A stretch of 64,000 nucleotides of DNA from Vicinamibacterales bacterium (GCA_030680175.1 JAUXWO010000010.1:22550-86549); one strand, 5' to 3'; shown: positions 31,637 through 42,173, counted from the stretch's first letter. A program made the numbers and translations. The notes: generated by a model from the sequence alone, not told the origin.

Positions 31637-32407
31637 ATGGCGAATCTCTTTGCGGGCAAGGTTGGCGTGGTCACGGGGGCGTCGAGCGGCATCGGACAGG
31701 CCACGGCGCTGGCGCTCGGACGGGCCGGCGCGGGCGTCGTGCTGGTGGGGCGGAACGAGGCGTCGCTCGGCGAGGTGGCGCGGACGCTGGCGGCGGACGG
31801 CGCCACGGCGGTGGTCGTCGTGGCGGACGTCACCGCGGTCGACGCGCCCTCGCGGATCGTCGCGGCGGCGGCGGGCCTGGGCGGCCTTGATGTGCTGGTG
31901 AATGCCGCCGGCATCATCGCGGGCGCCGCCACCGAGGCGACCGACGATGCCCTGTGGGACCGGATGATGGACATCAACGTGCGCGCGCCCTTCCGCCTGA
32001 TGCGCGAGGCCCTGCCGCACCTCCTTGCGCGCAAGGGCGCCGTCGTCAACGTGTCGAGCGTGACGGGGCTGCGTGCGTTTCCGGGCCTGGCCGCGTACTG
32101 CGCGAGCAAGGCCGCCGTCGACCAGCTCACGCGGTGTGCCGCGCTCGACTGGGCCCCGCACGGCGTGCGCGTCAACGCGGTGAACCCGGGCGTCGTCGTG
32201 ACGAACCTGCACCGGCGCGGGGGCATGGACGAGGAGAAGTACGCCGCCTTCCTCGAGCGGTCGCGCGAGACGCATCCGCTCGGGCGTCCCGGCACTGTCG
32301 ACGAAGTGGCCGAGCTGATCCTGTTCCTGGCGTCGGACCGCGCCGCGTGGATCACGGGCGAGACCATCTCGATCGATGGCGGACGTCACCTCACGTGTGC
32401 GAGGTAG
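31637..32407 (+). CDS. Short-chain dehydrogenase/reductase
   Basis: 256 residues, classical SDR. The cofactor motif VTGASSGIGQ is at about 12-21, NAAG at about 90, and the catalytic tetrad is present with the serine in VNVSSVTG and YCASK (Tyr, Lys). The C-terminus ITGETISIDGGRH is characteristic of FabG-like members. The substrate cannot be told from sequence. The gene stands alone, divergent from the TonB operon, and ends at a repeat-filled convergent gap. Confidence 0.92.
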   Translation: MANLFAGKVGVVTGASSGIGQATALALGRAGAGVVLVGRNEASLGEVARTLAADGATAVVVVADVTAVDAPSRIVAAAAGLGGLDVLVNAAGIIAGAATEATDDALWDRMMDINVRAPFRLMREALPHLLARKGAVVNVSSVTGLRAFPGLAAYCASKAAVDQLTRCAALDWAPHGVRVNAVNPGVVVTNLHRRGGMDEEKYAAFLERSRETHPLGRPGTVDEVAELILFLASDRAAWITGETISIDGGRHLTCAR

Positions 32408-32409
32408 GG

Positions 32410-32494
32410 CGGCGTCCGCCCTCCGCGGCCGCAGGCCGCTTCGGCGAGACCCGCCGAAGTTCGCGCGCACTTGACAGGCGAGCGAAGGCGGGGG
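32410..32494. repeat. Diverged copy of the 80-bp hairpin core
   Basis: CTCCGCGGCCGCAGGCCGCT, then CGGCGAGACCCGCCGAAG and AGGCGAGCGAAGGCGGG follow the same order and spacing as the cores at 10171-10250 and 27621-27700 (inverted), but with many substitutions. The GCGGCC/GGCCGC stem is kept. Confidence 0.7.
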
Positions 32495-32511
32495 CGGTGA
32501 ACGGCGCCGAC

Positions 32512-32609
32512 AGCTGATCGCTGATCGCTGATCGCCGAGAGCCGAGAGCTGAAAGCTGAAAGCCGACAGCTTAGAGCCGAAGGCTGATCGCCGGTCGCTG
32601 ATCGCCGCC
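32512..32609. repeat. Heptamer array GCYGANN, 13-14 units
   Basis: Back-to-back 7-bp units from 32512: GCTGATC three times, GCCGAGA twice, GCTGAAA twice, GCCGACA, GCTTAGA, GCCGAAG, GCTGATC, GCCGGTC, GCTGATC, GCCGCCA. All lie in one orientation and fill the gap between the convergent SDR and methyltransferase genes after the core copy. Confidence 0.93.
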
Positions 32610-32618
32610 AGCGAAGTT

Positions 32619-33173
32619 CTACCGGGCCGGTCTCAGGCCCTCGTAGAACCGGTACATCGTGCGTTCGGCGAGCAGGCGTACCGGGCGGAAGCCGGCTTCG
32701 GTGAGGAGCGCGTCTCCGGCGTAGCCGCTTCTGCGCGCGATCGGCTTGCTGCGGAGGCCGCCGGTGCCGAGGCCCTCCACGATCTCGATGCGGCCGCCCG
32801 CGCGCAGCACGCGCAGGGCGTCTCCGAGCGCGGCCACCTGTTCCTCGTGCGCGCGCGCCGCGAACGTCCCGGCGGTGTCATCGACGACGATGAGGTCGAA
32901 GGCGGCGGCGTCGAAGGGGAGCGTGGCGAGGGGCGTCTGCTGCACATCGAGCAGGGCGCCCGCGTCGGCGCCGGCGCGCTCGGCGCGCGCGGCGTCGGCG
33001 CCGCTCGTGACGATGCACGCGGCCGTGCCGCTCAGGCCCACCTTGAGCGAGACGCCGCCGAGCAGGGTGGGGTCGTCACAGCCAATCTGCAGGACGCGCT
33101 CGCCCATCCGGACGCCCATCATCGAGACGTGCAGGGGGTCGGTGGGCTGGCGCCGCAGAAACCGCAGGAACAT
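32619..33173 (-). CDS. Class I SAM-dependent methyltransferase-like protein
   Basis: 184 residues. The N-terminus (PTDPLHVSMMGVRMGERVLQ) runs into motif I VLQIGCDDP, then the acidic loop, LIVVDDTAG (motif II) and GGRIEIVEG (motif III), a small Rossmann methyltransferase. The glycine-rich loop is GCDDP rather than GxGxG, so SAM binding may be weak; this cannot be settled from sequence. The start codon is only 24 bp from the divergent ino1 start, so their promoters must overlap. Substrate unknown. Confidence 0.7.
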   Translation of the reverse strand: MFLRFLRRQPTDPLHVSMMGVRMGERVLQIGCDDPTLLGGVSLKVGLSGTAACIVTSGADAARAERAGADAGALLDVQQTPLATLPFDAAAFDLIVVDDTAGTFAARAHEEQVAALGDALRVLRAGGRIEIVEGLGTGGLRSKPIARRSGYAGDALLTEAGFRPVRLLAERTMYRFYEGLRPAR

Positions 33174-33180
33174 GGCGACA

Positions 33181-33189
33181 TGATATAGT
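33181..33189 (+). promoter_or_regulatory. Extended -10 promoter of ino1
   Basis: TGA followed by TATAGT (33184-33189), eight bases before the GTG start of ino1. It predicts a leader of at most a few bases. It lies within eight bases of the start codon of the divergent methyltransferase. Confidence 0.55.
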
Positions 33190-33197
33190 TTTCGGTT

Positions 33198-34511
<1,314 letters not shown>

Positions 34512-34523
34512 GGACGTACAACG

Positions 34524-35030
34524 GTGCTGCAGCCCGCGCTCCTCGGTGGTGTGACGATCGGCGTGCTGTCGGCATTGCCGATCGTCAACCTCGTGAACCT
34601 GTGCTGCTGCGCGTGGATCGTGGCGGGCGGGAGCGTGTCGTCCTACCTGCTGCAGCAGCAGCGTCCCACGCCGATCACGGCGGGGGACGGGGCGCTCGTG
34701 GGCGTGATGGCGGGCGCGGTTGGCGCGGTGGTGTGGCTCGTCATCGAGATTCCGCTCAGCTTCGCGCTGGCGCCGCTGCAGCAGAGCCTCGTGGAGTCGA
34801 TGCTGCAGAACTCGGCGGACCTGCCGCCGGGGATGCAGGCCTGGATGGAGGGCCTCCGTTCGGGCGCCGCGCGCGGCGCGGGGATCGTCTTCCAGTTTCT
34901 CCTGATGCTGATCGTCGGGAGCCTGTTCGCGATGGCCGGCGGCATCATCGGCGCCCTGGCGTTCCGCAAGTCCACCCCCCCACCGGTCCCGGCCGAGTGG
35001 ACCCCGCCCCCGCCGCTCCCGCCCCAGTAG
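34524..35030 (+). CDS. Small polytopic membrane protein of unknown function
   Basis: 168 residues with about four hydrophobic segments (LGGVTIGVLSALPIVNLVNL, ALVGVMAGAVGAVVWLVIEI, GIVFQFLLMLIVGSLFAMAG and a final glycine-rich helix) and a proline-rich cytoplasmic tail. A CCC triplet of cysteines lies in the first segment. GTG start 12 bases after ino1. I recognise no family; the position suggests a role related to membrane lipids (inference only). Confidence 0.65.
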   Translation: MLQPALLGGVTIGVLSALPIVNLVNLCCCAWIVAGGSVSSYLLQQQRPTPITAGDGALVGVMAGAVGAVVWLVIEIPLSFALAPLQQSLVESMLQNSADLPPGMQAWMEGLRSGAARGAGIVFQFLLMLIVGSLFAMAGGIIGALAFRKSTPPPVPAEWTPPPPLPPQ

Positions 35031-35042
35031 TCGGAGCACCCC

Positions 35043-35216
35043 GGGCACCCGGGCCGGGCACTTTGGGCACCCTGGGCACCTGGGCACCCCGGGCACCTGG
35101 GCACCCTGGGCACCTGGGCACCTTGGGCACCTGGGCACCCTGGGCACCTGGGCACCCTGGGCACCTGGGCACCCTGGGCACCCGGGCACTTTGGGCACCT
35201 GGGCACCTCGGCACCT
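35043..35216. repeat. GGGCAC tandem array with alternating 8- and 9-bp spacing
   Basis: About 20 GGGCAC cores in one orientation. From 35065 onward the spacing alternates 9, 8, 9, 8 bases almost without exception, so the true unit is a 17-mer of GGGCACCT plus GGGCACCCT. The array begins about 12 bases after the stop of the membrane protein and ends 44 bases before the ExeA-like gene. It belongs to the GCACC-core group with 2241-2390 and 8452-8481. Confidence 0.92.
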
Positions 35217-35260
35217 GAAGTTCTCCCCCCTTCGATCCGAAATACCCCTCGGACGAGCCG

Positions 35261-36139
35261 ATGGACACCCTGCAAAGCTACGAGCGCGCCTACGACCTCG
35301 TTGAAAGGCCGTTCAGCCTGACCCCCGACGAGAAGTACCACTTCCGGAGCGGCGCCCACCGGCGCGCCCTGGAAATGGTGGCGGTGGCGCAGCGGCGCGG
35401 CGAGCGTTTTCTCATGATCACCGGGGATCTGGGCTCGGGGAAGACCACGCTGTGCCGCACGCTGGTCACGCAGCTCACCCGCCAGGGCCCGGCGTCGTTC
35501 GTCGCCAACCCGTTGCTCCGGCCGGAAGACCTGCTCCGGCTGCTGCTCCAGGACTTCGGGGCGGTGTCGGTCGACGAGGTGCGGCGCGGCCGGCTGGCCG
35601 GCGCCACGCGCAACGAACTCGAAGACCTCCTGCACCACTTCCTCCTCGGCCTCCAGTCCCGCTCCGCCGTCGTCGTCATCGACGAGGCGCAGCTGATGCC
35701 GCAGGCGATCGTCGAGCAGGTGGTGCAGCTGTCGACGCTCGAGCGTGGCGGCACGCCGATGCTGCGCTTCGTCCTGGTGGGGCAGTCCTCCGGCTATCTG
35801 CAATCGCTCACCGAGCAACGGCTCGATCAGCACATCGCCTCCCGCGCGCGGCTCACGCCGCTCGAGCGCGATGAGTGCGGCGCGTACATCACGCACCGGC
35901 TGATGATTGCCGGCGGCGGCTCCGAGGTCTTCTCGCCGCGCGCCATCGAGGCGATCTACGACCTGTCCGGCGGGCTGCCGCGCCTCGTGAACCTGCTGTG
36001 CGAGCGCGCGCTCCAGGACGGCGCCTCGCTCGGCGCGCGCCGCATCGAACCCGCGCTGATCGAGCAGGGCGCCTCGGCCCTGGAGCTGCTGCGCGCCCGC
36101 CCGAAGCGCTTCCGCTGGTTCGGATCCCGCGTCTCCTGA
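35261..36139 (+). CDS. ExeA-like AAA ATPase
   Basis: 292 residues. Walker [10 protein letters not shown] (about 55-63) and Walker [10 protein letters not shown] (about 140) with the sensor region FVLVGQSS and the [18 protein letters not shown] helix match the ExeA/GspA-type ATPases that pair with envelope secretion machinery, and related TniB/MuB-like ATPases. No peptidoglycan-binding domain is attached. The context (PilB-like ATPase 3 kb further) would suit a secretion role, but no ExeB-like partner is here. Nothing around it suggests a transposon. Confidence 0.8.
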   Translation: MDTLQSYERAYDLVERPFSLTPDEKYHFRSGAHRRALEMVAVAQRRGERFLMITGDLGSGKTTLCRTLVTQLTRQGPASFVANPLLRPEDLLRLLLQDFGAVSVDEVRRGRLAGATRNELEDLLHHFLLGLQSRSAVVVIDEAQLMPQAIVEQVVQLSTLERGGTPMLRFVLVGQSSGYLQSLTEQRLDQHIASRARLTPLERDECGAYITHRLMIAGGGSEVFSPRAIEAIYDLSGGLPRLVNLLCERALQDGASLGARRIEPALIEQGASALELLRARPKRFRWFGSRVS

Positions 36140-36185
36140 TCCCGCCTCTTTGAACCGCTCGCGGATCCTGATACCTTCTCGCTCC

Positions 36186-38153
36186 ATGAGCGAGACGCCG
36201 CCCGTGTCCCCCGAGATCGACGCCCTGCTCCAGGAGCATCGCGTCTTCCCCCCGTCCGAGGCGTTCCGCGCGCAGGCGGCCGTCAACGACCCCGAGGTGT
36301 ACGCGCGCGCGGCGGCGGATCCGGAAGCGTTCTGGGAGGGCTTCGCGCGCGAACTCGAGTGGATGCGCCCGTGGACGCGCGTGCTCGAGTGGACGCCGCC
36401 CGACGCCAAGTGGTTCACCGGCGGCACGCTCAATGCGAGCGTGAACTGCGTCGATCGCCACGCCCGCAGCGCGCGCCGCAACAAGGCCGCGCTGATCTGG
36501 GAAGGCGAGCCCGGCGACCGCCGCACGCTCACCTACTTCGATCTGTTCCGCCAGGTCTCGCAGTTTGCCAACGTCCTGAAATCGCTCGGCGTCACCAAGG
36601 GTGACCGCGTCGCGCTCTACCTCCCGCTCATCCCGGAACTGGCGATCGCGATGCTGGCCTGCGCCCGGATCGGCGCCGTGCACAGCGTCGTGTTCGGCGG
36701 CTTCAGCGCCGAGTCCCTTCGCGACCGCATCAACGACTCCCAGTGCCGCCTCCTCGTCACGGCCGATGGCGGCTTCCGGCGCGGCCACGTCGTCGCGCTG
36801 AAGCAGGTGGCCGACGAGGCGGTCGCCGACACGCCCTCCATCGAGACCGTCATCGTCGTGCAGCGCGGGCAGCAGGACATCCCGGTCGTGATGAAGGACG
36901 GGCGCGACCGCTGGTATCACGACCTCATGCGCGAGGCGAGCCACGACTGCCCGCCCGAGGAGATGGACGCGGAGGACATGCTCTACATCCTCTACACGTC
37001 CGGCACGACCGGGAAGCCCAAGGGCATCGTCCACACCACCGGCGGCTACCTCGTGGGCACCTACGCGACGGCCAAGTGGGTGTTCGACCTCAAGGAGGAC
37101 GACGTCTACTGGTGCACGGCGGATATCGGCTGGGTCACCGGGCACAGCTACGTCGTGTACGGCCCGCTCGCCAACGGCGCCACCGTCGTGATGTACGAAG
37201 GCGCGCCGGACTGGCCCGAGAAGGATCGCTTCTGGGAGATCGTCGAACGCCATGGCGTCACGATCTTCTATACCGCGCCGACGGCGATCCGCGCGTTCAT
37301 GCGCTGGGGCACCGACTGGCCGAGGCGCCGCGACCTCTCGTCGCTGCGCCTGCTCGGGTCCGTGGGCGAGCCGATCAACCCCGAGGCCTGGATCTGGTAC
37401 CACCTCCACATCGGCGCCGAGCGGTGCCCGATCGTGGACACATGGTGGCAGACCGAGACGGGCGGGATGATGATCACGCCGCTGCCCGGCCTCACCGCCA
37501 CGAAGCCAGGGTCGGCCACGCACACGTTTCCCGGCATCTCCGCCGAGATCCTGAACGACGCCGGCGAGCCCGTGCCCGTCGGCGGCGGCCTGCTCGCGCT
37601 GACGAAGCCCTGGCCCGCGATGCTCCGGGGCATCTACGGCGATCGCGACCGCTTCATCAAGCAGTACTTCAGCCGCTGGCCCGGCGGCATCTACTTCACG
37701 GGCGATGGCGCCAAACGAGACGAGGAGGGCTACTTCTGGCTCCTCGGCCGCGTCGACGACGTGATCAACGTGGCGGGGCACCGGCTGGGCACGATGGAGG
37801 TCGAGAGCGCGCTCGTCGACCACCCGCACGTGGCCGAGGCCGCCGTCGTCGGCCGGTCGCACGAGATCAAGGGCCAGGCGATCGCCGCGTTCGTCACCGT
37901 GAAGGAGGGGGTGGCGATCTCGGAGGCGCTCGGCGAGGAGTTGAAGAAGCACGTCGCGCACAAGATCGGCGCCATTGCGCGCCCCGACGACATCATCTTC
38001 GCCGCGGATCTGCCCAAGACGCGGTCCGGCAAGATCATGCGGCGGCTGCTGCGGGACATCGCCGAGGGGAAGGCCATCGGCGACACGACCACACTGGCGG
38101 ATCCGGCGGTCGTGGCCCGGCTGAAGGAGCAGTACCTGGCGATTGAAGGGTAG
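36186..38153 (+). CDS. acs: Acetyl-CoA synthetase
   Basis: 655 residues, full length. AMP-forming motif [42 protein letters not shown] and the C-terminal acetylation-site loop [10 protein letters not shown] (target lysine in the family) are all present; the acetate-type pocket tryptophan lies in DTWWQTE. The enzyme activates acetate for central metabolism. ATG at 36186 is preferred over a TTG 12 codons upstream because only it matches the usual N-terminus; no Shine-Dalgarno site precedes it. A six-base GGCGCG/CGCGCC stem overlaps the stop. Confidence 0.95.
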   Translation: MSETPPVSPEIDALLQEHRVFPPSEAFRAQAAVNDPEVYARAAADPEAFWEGFARELEWMRPWTRVLEWTPPDAKWFTGGTLNASVNCVDRHARSARRNKAALIWEGEPGDRRTLTYFDLFRQVSQFANVLKSLGVTKGDRVALYLPLIPELAIAMLACARIGAVHSVVFGGFSAESLRDRINDSQCRLLVTADGGFRRGHVVALKQVADEAVADTPSIETVIVVQRGQQDIPVVMKDGRDRWYHDLMREASHDCPPEEMDAEDMLYILYTSGTTGKPKGIVHTTGGYLVGTYATAKWVFDLKEDDVYWCTADIGWVTGHSYVVYGPLANGATVVMYEGAPDWPEKDRFWEIVERHGVTIFYTAPTAIRAFMRWGTDWPRRRDLSSLRLLGSVGEPINPEAWIWYHLHIGAERCPIVDTWWQTETGGMMITPLPGLTATKPGSATHTFPGISAEILNDAGEPVPVGGGLLALTKPWPAMLRGIYGDRDRFIKQYFSRWPGGIYFTGDGAKRDEEGYFWLLGRVDDVINVAGHRLGTMEVESALVDHPHVAEAAVVGRSHEIKGQAIAAFVTVKEGVAISEALGEELKKHVAHKIGAIARPDDIIFAADLPKTRSGKIMRRLLRDIAEGKAIGDTTTLADPAVVARLKEQYLAIEG

Positions 38154-38183
38154 GCGCGACACGCGCGCCGCCGGCGCCTGCGA

Positions 38184-39173
38184 CTACGCCAGCGGCCGAT
38201 GCACGACGATGCTGCGGCCGCGCGCCTTGGCCGTGCGGCTGGTGTCTTCGGCGATGGCGAGCACGCGCGCGGGATCCACCGGCACGCCCTCGATCCCCGC
38301 CACCGTGACGACGGCCACGCTCACGGTGACGACGACCCGCTGCTCGGTCCGGTAGTCCCGGAAGGCGAGCCGCTCCTCGATCGTGCTCCGCGCGCGCTCC
38401 GCCAGCGTCGCGGCATCCGCCGCGGTCGTCTCCGGCAGGAGCACCGCGAAGGCATCCTCCTCGTAGCGCGCCACCCAGTCGTGCTGCCTGAAGAAGGTGC
38501 GGAGCAGGATGCCCAGCCGCTCGAGCACGCGGTCCCCCACGCCGTAGCCATGGGCGAGGTTCACCTCGCCGAGCGCGTCCACATCAATCACGAACACGGC
38601 AAAGGGGTGCGCGAAGCGCTCCGCCCGGTGGCACTCCTTGCCGACCGCCGCCTCGAACACCGCGCGCGTGTGCAGGGTGGTCAGCGCGTCGGTGAGCGCC
38701 CCGGCCGAGGGCGTATGCACGGCACGGGTCGTCCACGCGGCGAGCAGGCGCAGGGAGGCCTCGCGGATGCGCTGCGAGACGAGCGGCCACGGCTCGGTGG
38801 TCGCGCCGAACCCGGGGTCGAGCGACAGTTCATCAATCGTCGTCCGCTCGGCGATGTGCACGAAGGCGAACAGCTGCTCCGGGCTCAGGGCGCGTTCCGC
38901 GACCACCGTCGCGAGATCGCCCACGGCGCGGCTGCGGTAGTCGAGCGCGTCGTGTTCGACGGCCTCGGCCAGCGCGACGACGGCGAGGGCGCCGAGGCGC
39001 AGGCAGTAGTCGGTGTCGAGGCGCTGCGGTCCGTGGGACGGGAAGATCGCCACCACGTCGGCGGTGATCACCTCCTGGCGGTGCCGCATGGCCTCGGCCA
39101 CCCGCACCGGCAGGGGCGCGGCGGGGGCGTCCTGGCGCGGCGGGCCGGGCGGGATCCCGTAATCCGACATCAT
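38184..39173 (-). CDS. GGDEF-domain protein with degenerate active site
   Basis: 329 residues. Residues about 30-150 are helical with no known sensor motif. The C-terminal half is a GGDEF fold (DALTTLHTRAVFEAAV at its start, FVIDVDALGEVN, GVGDRVLERLG), but the signature reads YEEDAF at 237-242 instead of RYGGDEF, losing both glycines and the catalytic glutamate. Diguanylate cyclase activity is therefore unlikely; it may bind c-di-GMP or GTP or act as a scaffold. It is divergent from the PilB-like gene, a common partner of c-di-GMP signalling. Confidence 0.82.
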   Translation of the reverse strand: MMSDYGIPPGPPRQDAPAAPLPVRVAEAMRHRQEVITADVVAIFPSHGPQRLDTDYCLRLGALAVVALAEAVEHDALDYRSRAVGDLATVVAERALSPEQLFAFVHIAERTTIDELSLDPGFGATTEPWPLVSQRIREASLRLLAAWTTRAVHTPSAGALTDALTTLHTRAVFEAAVGKECHRAERFAHPFAVFVIDVDALGEVNLAHGYGVGDRVLERLGILLRTFFRQHDWVARYEEDAFAVLLPETTAADAATLAERARSTIEERLAFRDYRTEQRVVVTVSVAVVTVAGIEGVPVDPARVLAIAEDTSRTAKARGRSIVVHRPLA

Positions 39174-39293
39174 GCCGCCAGATCTACCTGAAGCTGGGCT
39201 ATGGCTGCAACCTGTTCTGACCGAAATAGTTACGGGGTGGAGCCCCTCCCGTCACGGGATTGCCCGGGATTGCACTCCGTGACGAAACCATGA

Positions 39294-39323
39294 TTGTGTC
39301 GGGCGAGTGGCCTTCTCTATGAT
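39294..39323 (+). promoter_or_regulatory. Possible promoter of the PilB-like gene
   Basis: TTGTGT at 39294-39299 and TATGAT at 39318-39323 with an 18-bp spacer, 27 bases before the GTG. The -35 match is weak. Confidence 0.35.
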
Positions 39324-39350
39324 GATCGTTCGCTCCGGGGACTGGAGAAC

Positions 39351-41336
39351 GTGCGCAAGAAGCTCGGCGAGTGCCTGATCCAGGCCGGCCTCATCACTGA
39401 GGACGATCTCCGAGCCGCGCTGGCCGAGCACAAACGGACCGGCGAGCGGCTCGGCGCGGTACTCGTGCGCATGAATCTGGCCACGGAGCGCCAGATCGCC
39501 AAGGCGCTGGCCTACCAGCTCGGGTTCCCGTACCAGAACCTCACCGAGAATCCGCCCGACACCACCGCCGTCATCCTGATCCCGAAGGACGTGGCGCTCA
39601 AGCGGTCGTGCATCGCCGTGCGCCTCGAGAAGAACCTGCTGACGGTGGCGATGGCCGACCCGCTGCTTTTCAGCCTGGTGCAGGACCTCGAGTTCCAGAC
39701 GGGCTACCGCATCCGCCAGGTCGTCGCCACCCGCGCCGACATCGTCGAGGCCATCGGGGTCGGGTATCCCGACAAGGCGCTGGCGCGTCCGCTCCACGTC
39801 TCGCACGTGCCGGTCGCGCGTGCGCAGCCGCGGGACCCGCTGGCGGGCGGCGACCGCAGCCTCATGCGCCGGTCCGACGACGAGGGCTTCGAACCGCTCG
39901 GGGGGCTGCGCGAGAGCAGCGAGGCGGCGCCGATCATCGACCTCGTGGACCTGCTGATCAAGAGCGCCGTCAAGAGCGGCGCGAGCGACGTCCACATCGA
40001 GCCGCTCGAGAAGGGCGTGCTGATCCGTCACCGGCTCGACGGCCTGCTGAAGGAGGTCATGGACCTGCCGAAGTGGGTGCACGAGGGGCTGATCGCGCGG
40101 CTCAAGATCATGGCGGGGATGGACATCGCCGAGAAGCGGCTGCCGCAGGACGGCCGCCTGCGGTCGGCGACCGACGAGGGCCGCGACATCGACTTCCGCG
40201 CCTCGACGCTGCGCACGGTGCACGGCGAGAAGATGGTGCTCCGCGTCCTGGACCAGTCGCGCGGCGTGCCGCCGCTCGAGGAGCTGGGCATGTCGGCGGC
40301 CTCGCTCACCGAGTTGCGCCACTTCCTGCGCTTCCAGCACGGCATGATCCTCGTGGTCGGGCCGACCGGATCGGGCAAGACGACGACGCTGTCATCGGCG
40401 CTGATGTCGCTCAAGTCGGAGCGCACGAACATCATCACCATCGAGGATCCGGTCGAGTACCAGCTGCCCGGCATCAACCAGACGCAGATCAACGACAAGA
40501 TCAAGCTCACGTTTGCCGGGGCGCTCCGGTCGATCCTCCGGCAGGATCCCGACGTCATCCTCGTCGGCGAAATCCGCGACGAGGAGACGGCGCGCATCGC
40601 GATGCAGGCGGCGCAGACCGGCCACCTCGTGCTGTCCACCCTCCACACCGACGACGCGCCGTCGACGATGACGCGCCTGATGGACATCGGCGTGGAGCCG
40701 TACATCATCGCGTCGGCGACGATCGGCGTGGTGGCGCAGCGGCTCGTCCGGCGGCTCTGTGCGTGCCGGCGCCAGTACACGCCCGAGGCGGACGTGCTGC
40801 GCGCGCTCAACATCACCGAGAGCGACGCCGCGTCGCTGCCGTTCTACAAGGCGGCGGGGTGCGAGCAGTGCCACCACACCGGGTACCGCGGCCGGATCGG
40901 CATTTACGAGGTGATGCGGATCACCGATCGACTGCGCCGCATGATCGCCCAGCGCGCGTCCGAGGACGCGGTGCGCGAGGTGGCGCAGGGATCCGGCATG
41001 ATCACGCTCGGCGAGGACGCGCTGGCGAAGGTGAAGAGCGGCGTGACCACGCCCGAGGAACTGCTGCGGGTGGTCACCGAGGTGCGCGAGATTCGCAGCG
41101 CGTGCCCGGGCTGCGGATCGGCCGTGGCGATCGACTTCCTGGCGTGCCCGTCGTGCGGCCGGCGCCTGGGCGGGGGCTGCCCCGGGTGCGGCCGATCGAT
41201 GCAGACGGGCTGGTCGTACTGTCCCTACTGCGCGCGGAGCAACGAGCCGCGCCGCGAGCGCCGGTTGCGCGAGGCGACCGAGCGTCGCGAGCTGCCGCCG
41301 GCCAACATCGCCGAGTTCAAGAAAGGGCCATTGTAG
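39351..41336 (+). CDS. PilB/GspE-type secretion ATPase with C-terminal zinc-ribbon tail
   Basis: 661 residues from a GTG with GGAG five bases upstream. The N-terminal MshEN-type domain (KKLGECLIQAGLITEDDLRA) is followed by the assembly ATPase with Walker A GPTGSGKTTT, Walker B ILVGEIRDEETA, and the tetracysteine pair CAC / CEQC of GspE/PilB proteins. After the usual end (about residue 580) there is an extra 80-residue tail with CPGC, CPSC, CPGC and CPYC knuckles, enough for two zinc ribbons. It powers type IV pilus or type II secretion assembly; no other pilus genes are in the window. Confidence 0.9.
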   Translation: MRKKLGECLIQAGLITEDDLRAALAEHKRTGERLGAVLVRMNLATERQIAKALAYQLGFPYQNLTENPPDTTAVILIPKDVALKRSCIAVRLEKNLLTVAMADPLLFSLVQDLEFQTGYRIRQVVATRADIVEAIGVGYPDKALARPLHVSHVPVARAQPRDPLAGGDRSLMRRSDDEGFEPLGGLRESSEAAPIIDLVDLLIKSAVKSGASDVHIEPLEKGVLIRHRLDGLLKEVMDLPKWVHEGLIARLKIMAGMDIAEKRLPQDGRLRSATDEGRDIDFRASTLRTVHGEKMVLRVLDQSRGVPPLEELGMSAASLTELRHFLRFQHGMILVVGPTGSGKTTTLSSALMSLKSERTNIITIEDPVEYQLPGINQTQINDKIKLTFAGALRSILRQDPDVILVGEIRDEETARIAMQAAQTGHLVLSTLHTDDAPSTMTRLMDIGVEPYIIASATIGVVAQRLVRRLCACRRQYTPEADVLRALNITESDAASLPFYKAAGCEQCHHTGYRGRIGIYEVMRITDRLRRMIAQRASEDAVREVAQGSGMITLGEDALAKVKSGVTTPEELLRVVTEVREIRSACPGCGSAVAIDFLACPSCGRRLGGGCPGCGRSMQTGWSYCPYCARSNEPRRERRLREATERRELPPANIAEFKKGPL

Positions 41337-42173
41337 GTGGCCTCCTATTACGAACTGCTCGACGTCGCCCCCACCGCCGACCTCGACACCATCAAGCACG
41401 CCTTCCGGCGCGAAATCGCCCGCTATCATCCGGACAAGGTGCAGCACCTCGGCGCCGAGTTCCAGCAGATGGCCGCCGAGCGTGCGGCCACGCTCACCGC
41501 CGCCTACAAGACGTTGATGGACCCGGCGCTGCGCCTGGACTACGACGCCTCACTCGTGGGCGCGCCGGCCGTGGCGGCGCCACCGGGGCCGGCCGCCCCT
41601 CCGGCTGCCGCGGCGACCCCGCCGCCCCCGACGGTGGATTCGCGTCCCACCCCCCCGGCCGCCGGCGGTGACCCGGCGAGCGGCCGCCACCGGTTCGAAG
41701 ACGAGCGGCTGTTCCGCGACTCCATCATGTCGCGCGCCACGACCGACCATGTGCGCCAGGCGGTGGCGGACGCGCTTGGCCCGAGCGACGATGCCGCGGT
41801 CAAGGGGTTCGACCTGGTGCTGGTGCCCCGGGGCGGCGGCGGGCTGCTCCGGGCCGCCACGCCGATGCGCGTCCTGGTCAGGATCGCCCGGGTGGTCGAT
41901 GGCCCGCTCGCGAGCGAGGCCTGGTCGGCTGCTGCGCGCGCCCGGCTGCACCTGACCGGTGCGCCGATCTGCGTCCTGCTCGTCGGCCAGGCCATCGCCC
42001 CGGCCGAGGAGATTTCGGCCGCCATCGCCCAGCAACGGGCGCGTCAGATCCCCGGCACGCCCAAGGAGCTGGCCGTGGTGCCGGTGGACATCCGCGACTG
42101 GACGGCCCGGATCCCGAAAGATGCCCCCGCCGCGGTGCGCCGGCTGGTCGACCGGCTCCAGAAGTGGGGCTGA
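41337..42173 (+). CDS. J-domain protein
   Basis: 278 residues, starting with GTG immediately after the TAG of the PilB-like gene, so the two are coupled. Residues 1-65 form a J domain with the essential HPD at 31-33 ([11 protein letters not shown]) and the [12 protein letters not shown] end. A Pro/Ala-rich linker (75-120) leads to a C-terminal domain (residues 125-278) with no family I recognise. It should recruit a DnaK-type chaperone, perhaps to the secretion ATPase; that link is inference from position. Confidence 0.82.
   Translation: MASYYELLDVAPTADLDTIKHAFRREIARYHPDKVQHLGAEFQQMAAERAATLTAAYKTLMDPALRLDYDASLVGAPAVAAPPGPAAPPAAAATPPPPTVDSRPTPPAAGGDPASGRHRFEDERLFRDSIMSRATTDHVRQAVADALGPSDDAAVKGFDLVLVPRGGGGLLRAATPMRVLVRIARVVDGPLASEAWSAAARARLHLTGAPICVLLVGQAIAPAEEISAAIAQQRARQIPGTPKELAVVPVDIRDWTARIPKDAPAAVRRLVDRLQKWG

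Noticed and set aside
32512..32609. Possible CRISPR-like or coding repeat in the heptamer arrays
   Set aside because: The 7-bp period is not a multiple of three and there are no spacers or cas genes.
35261..36139. Transposition ATPase (TniB/MuB-like) as part of a transposon
   Set aside because: No transposase, terminal repeats or target-site genes surround it; flanks are ino1-type and acs housekeeping genes, so an ExeA-like role is preferred.
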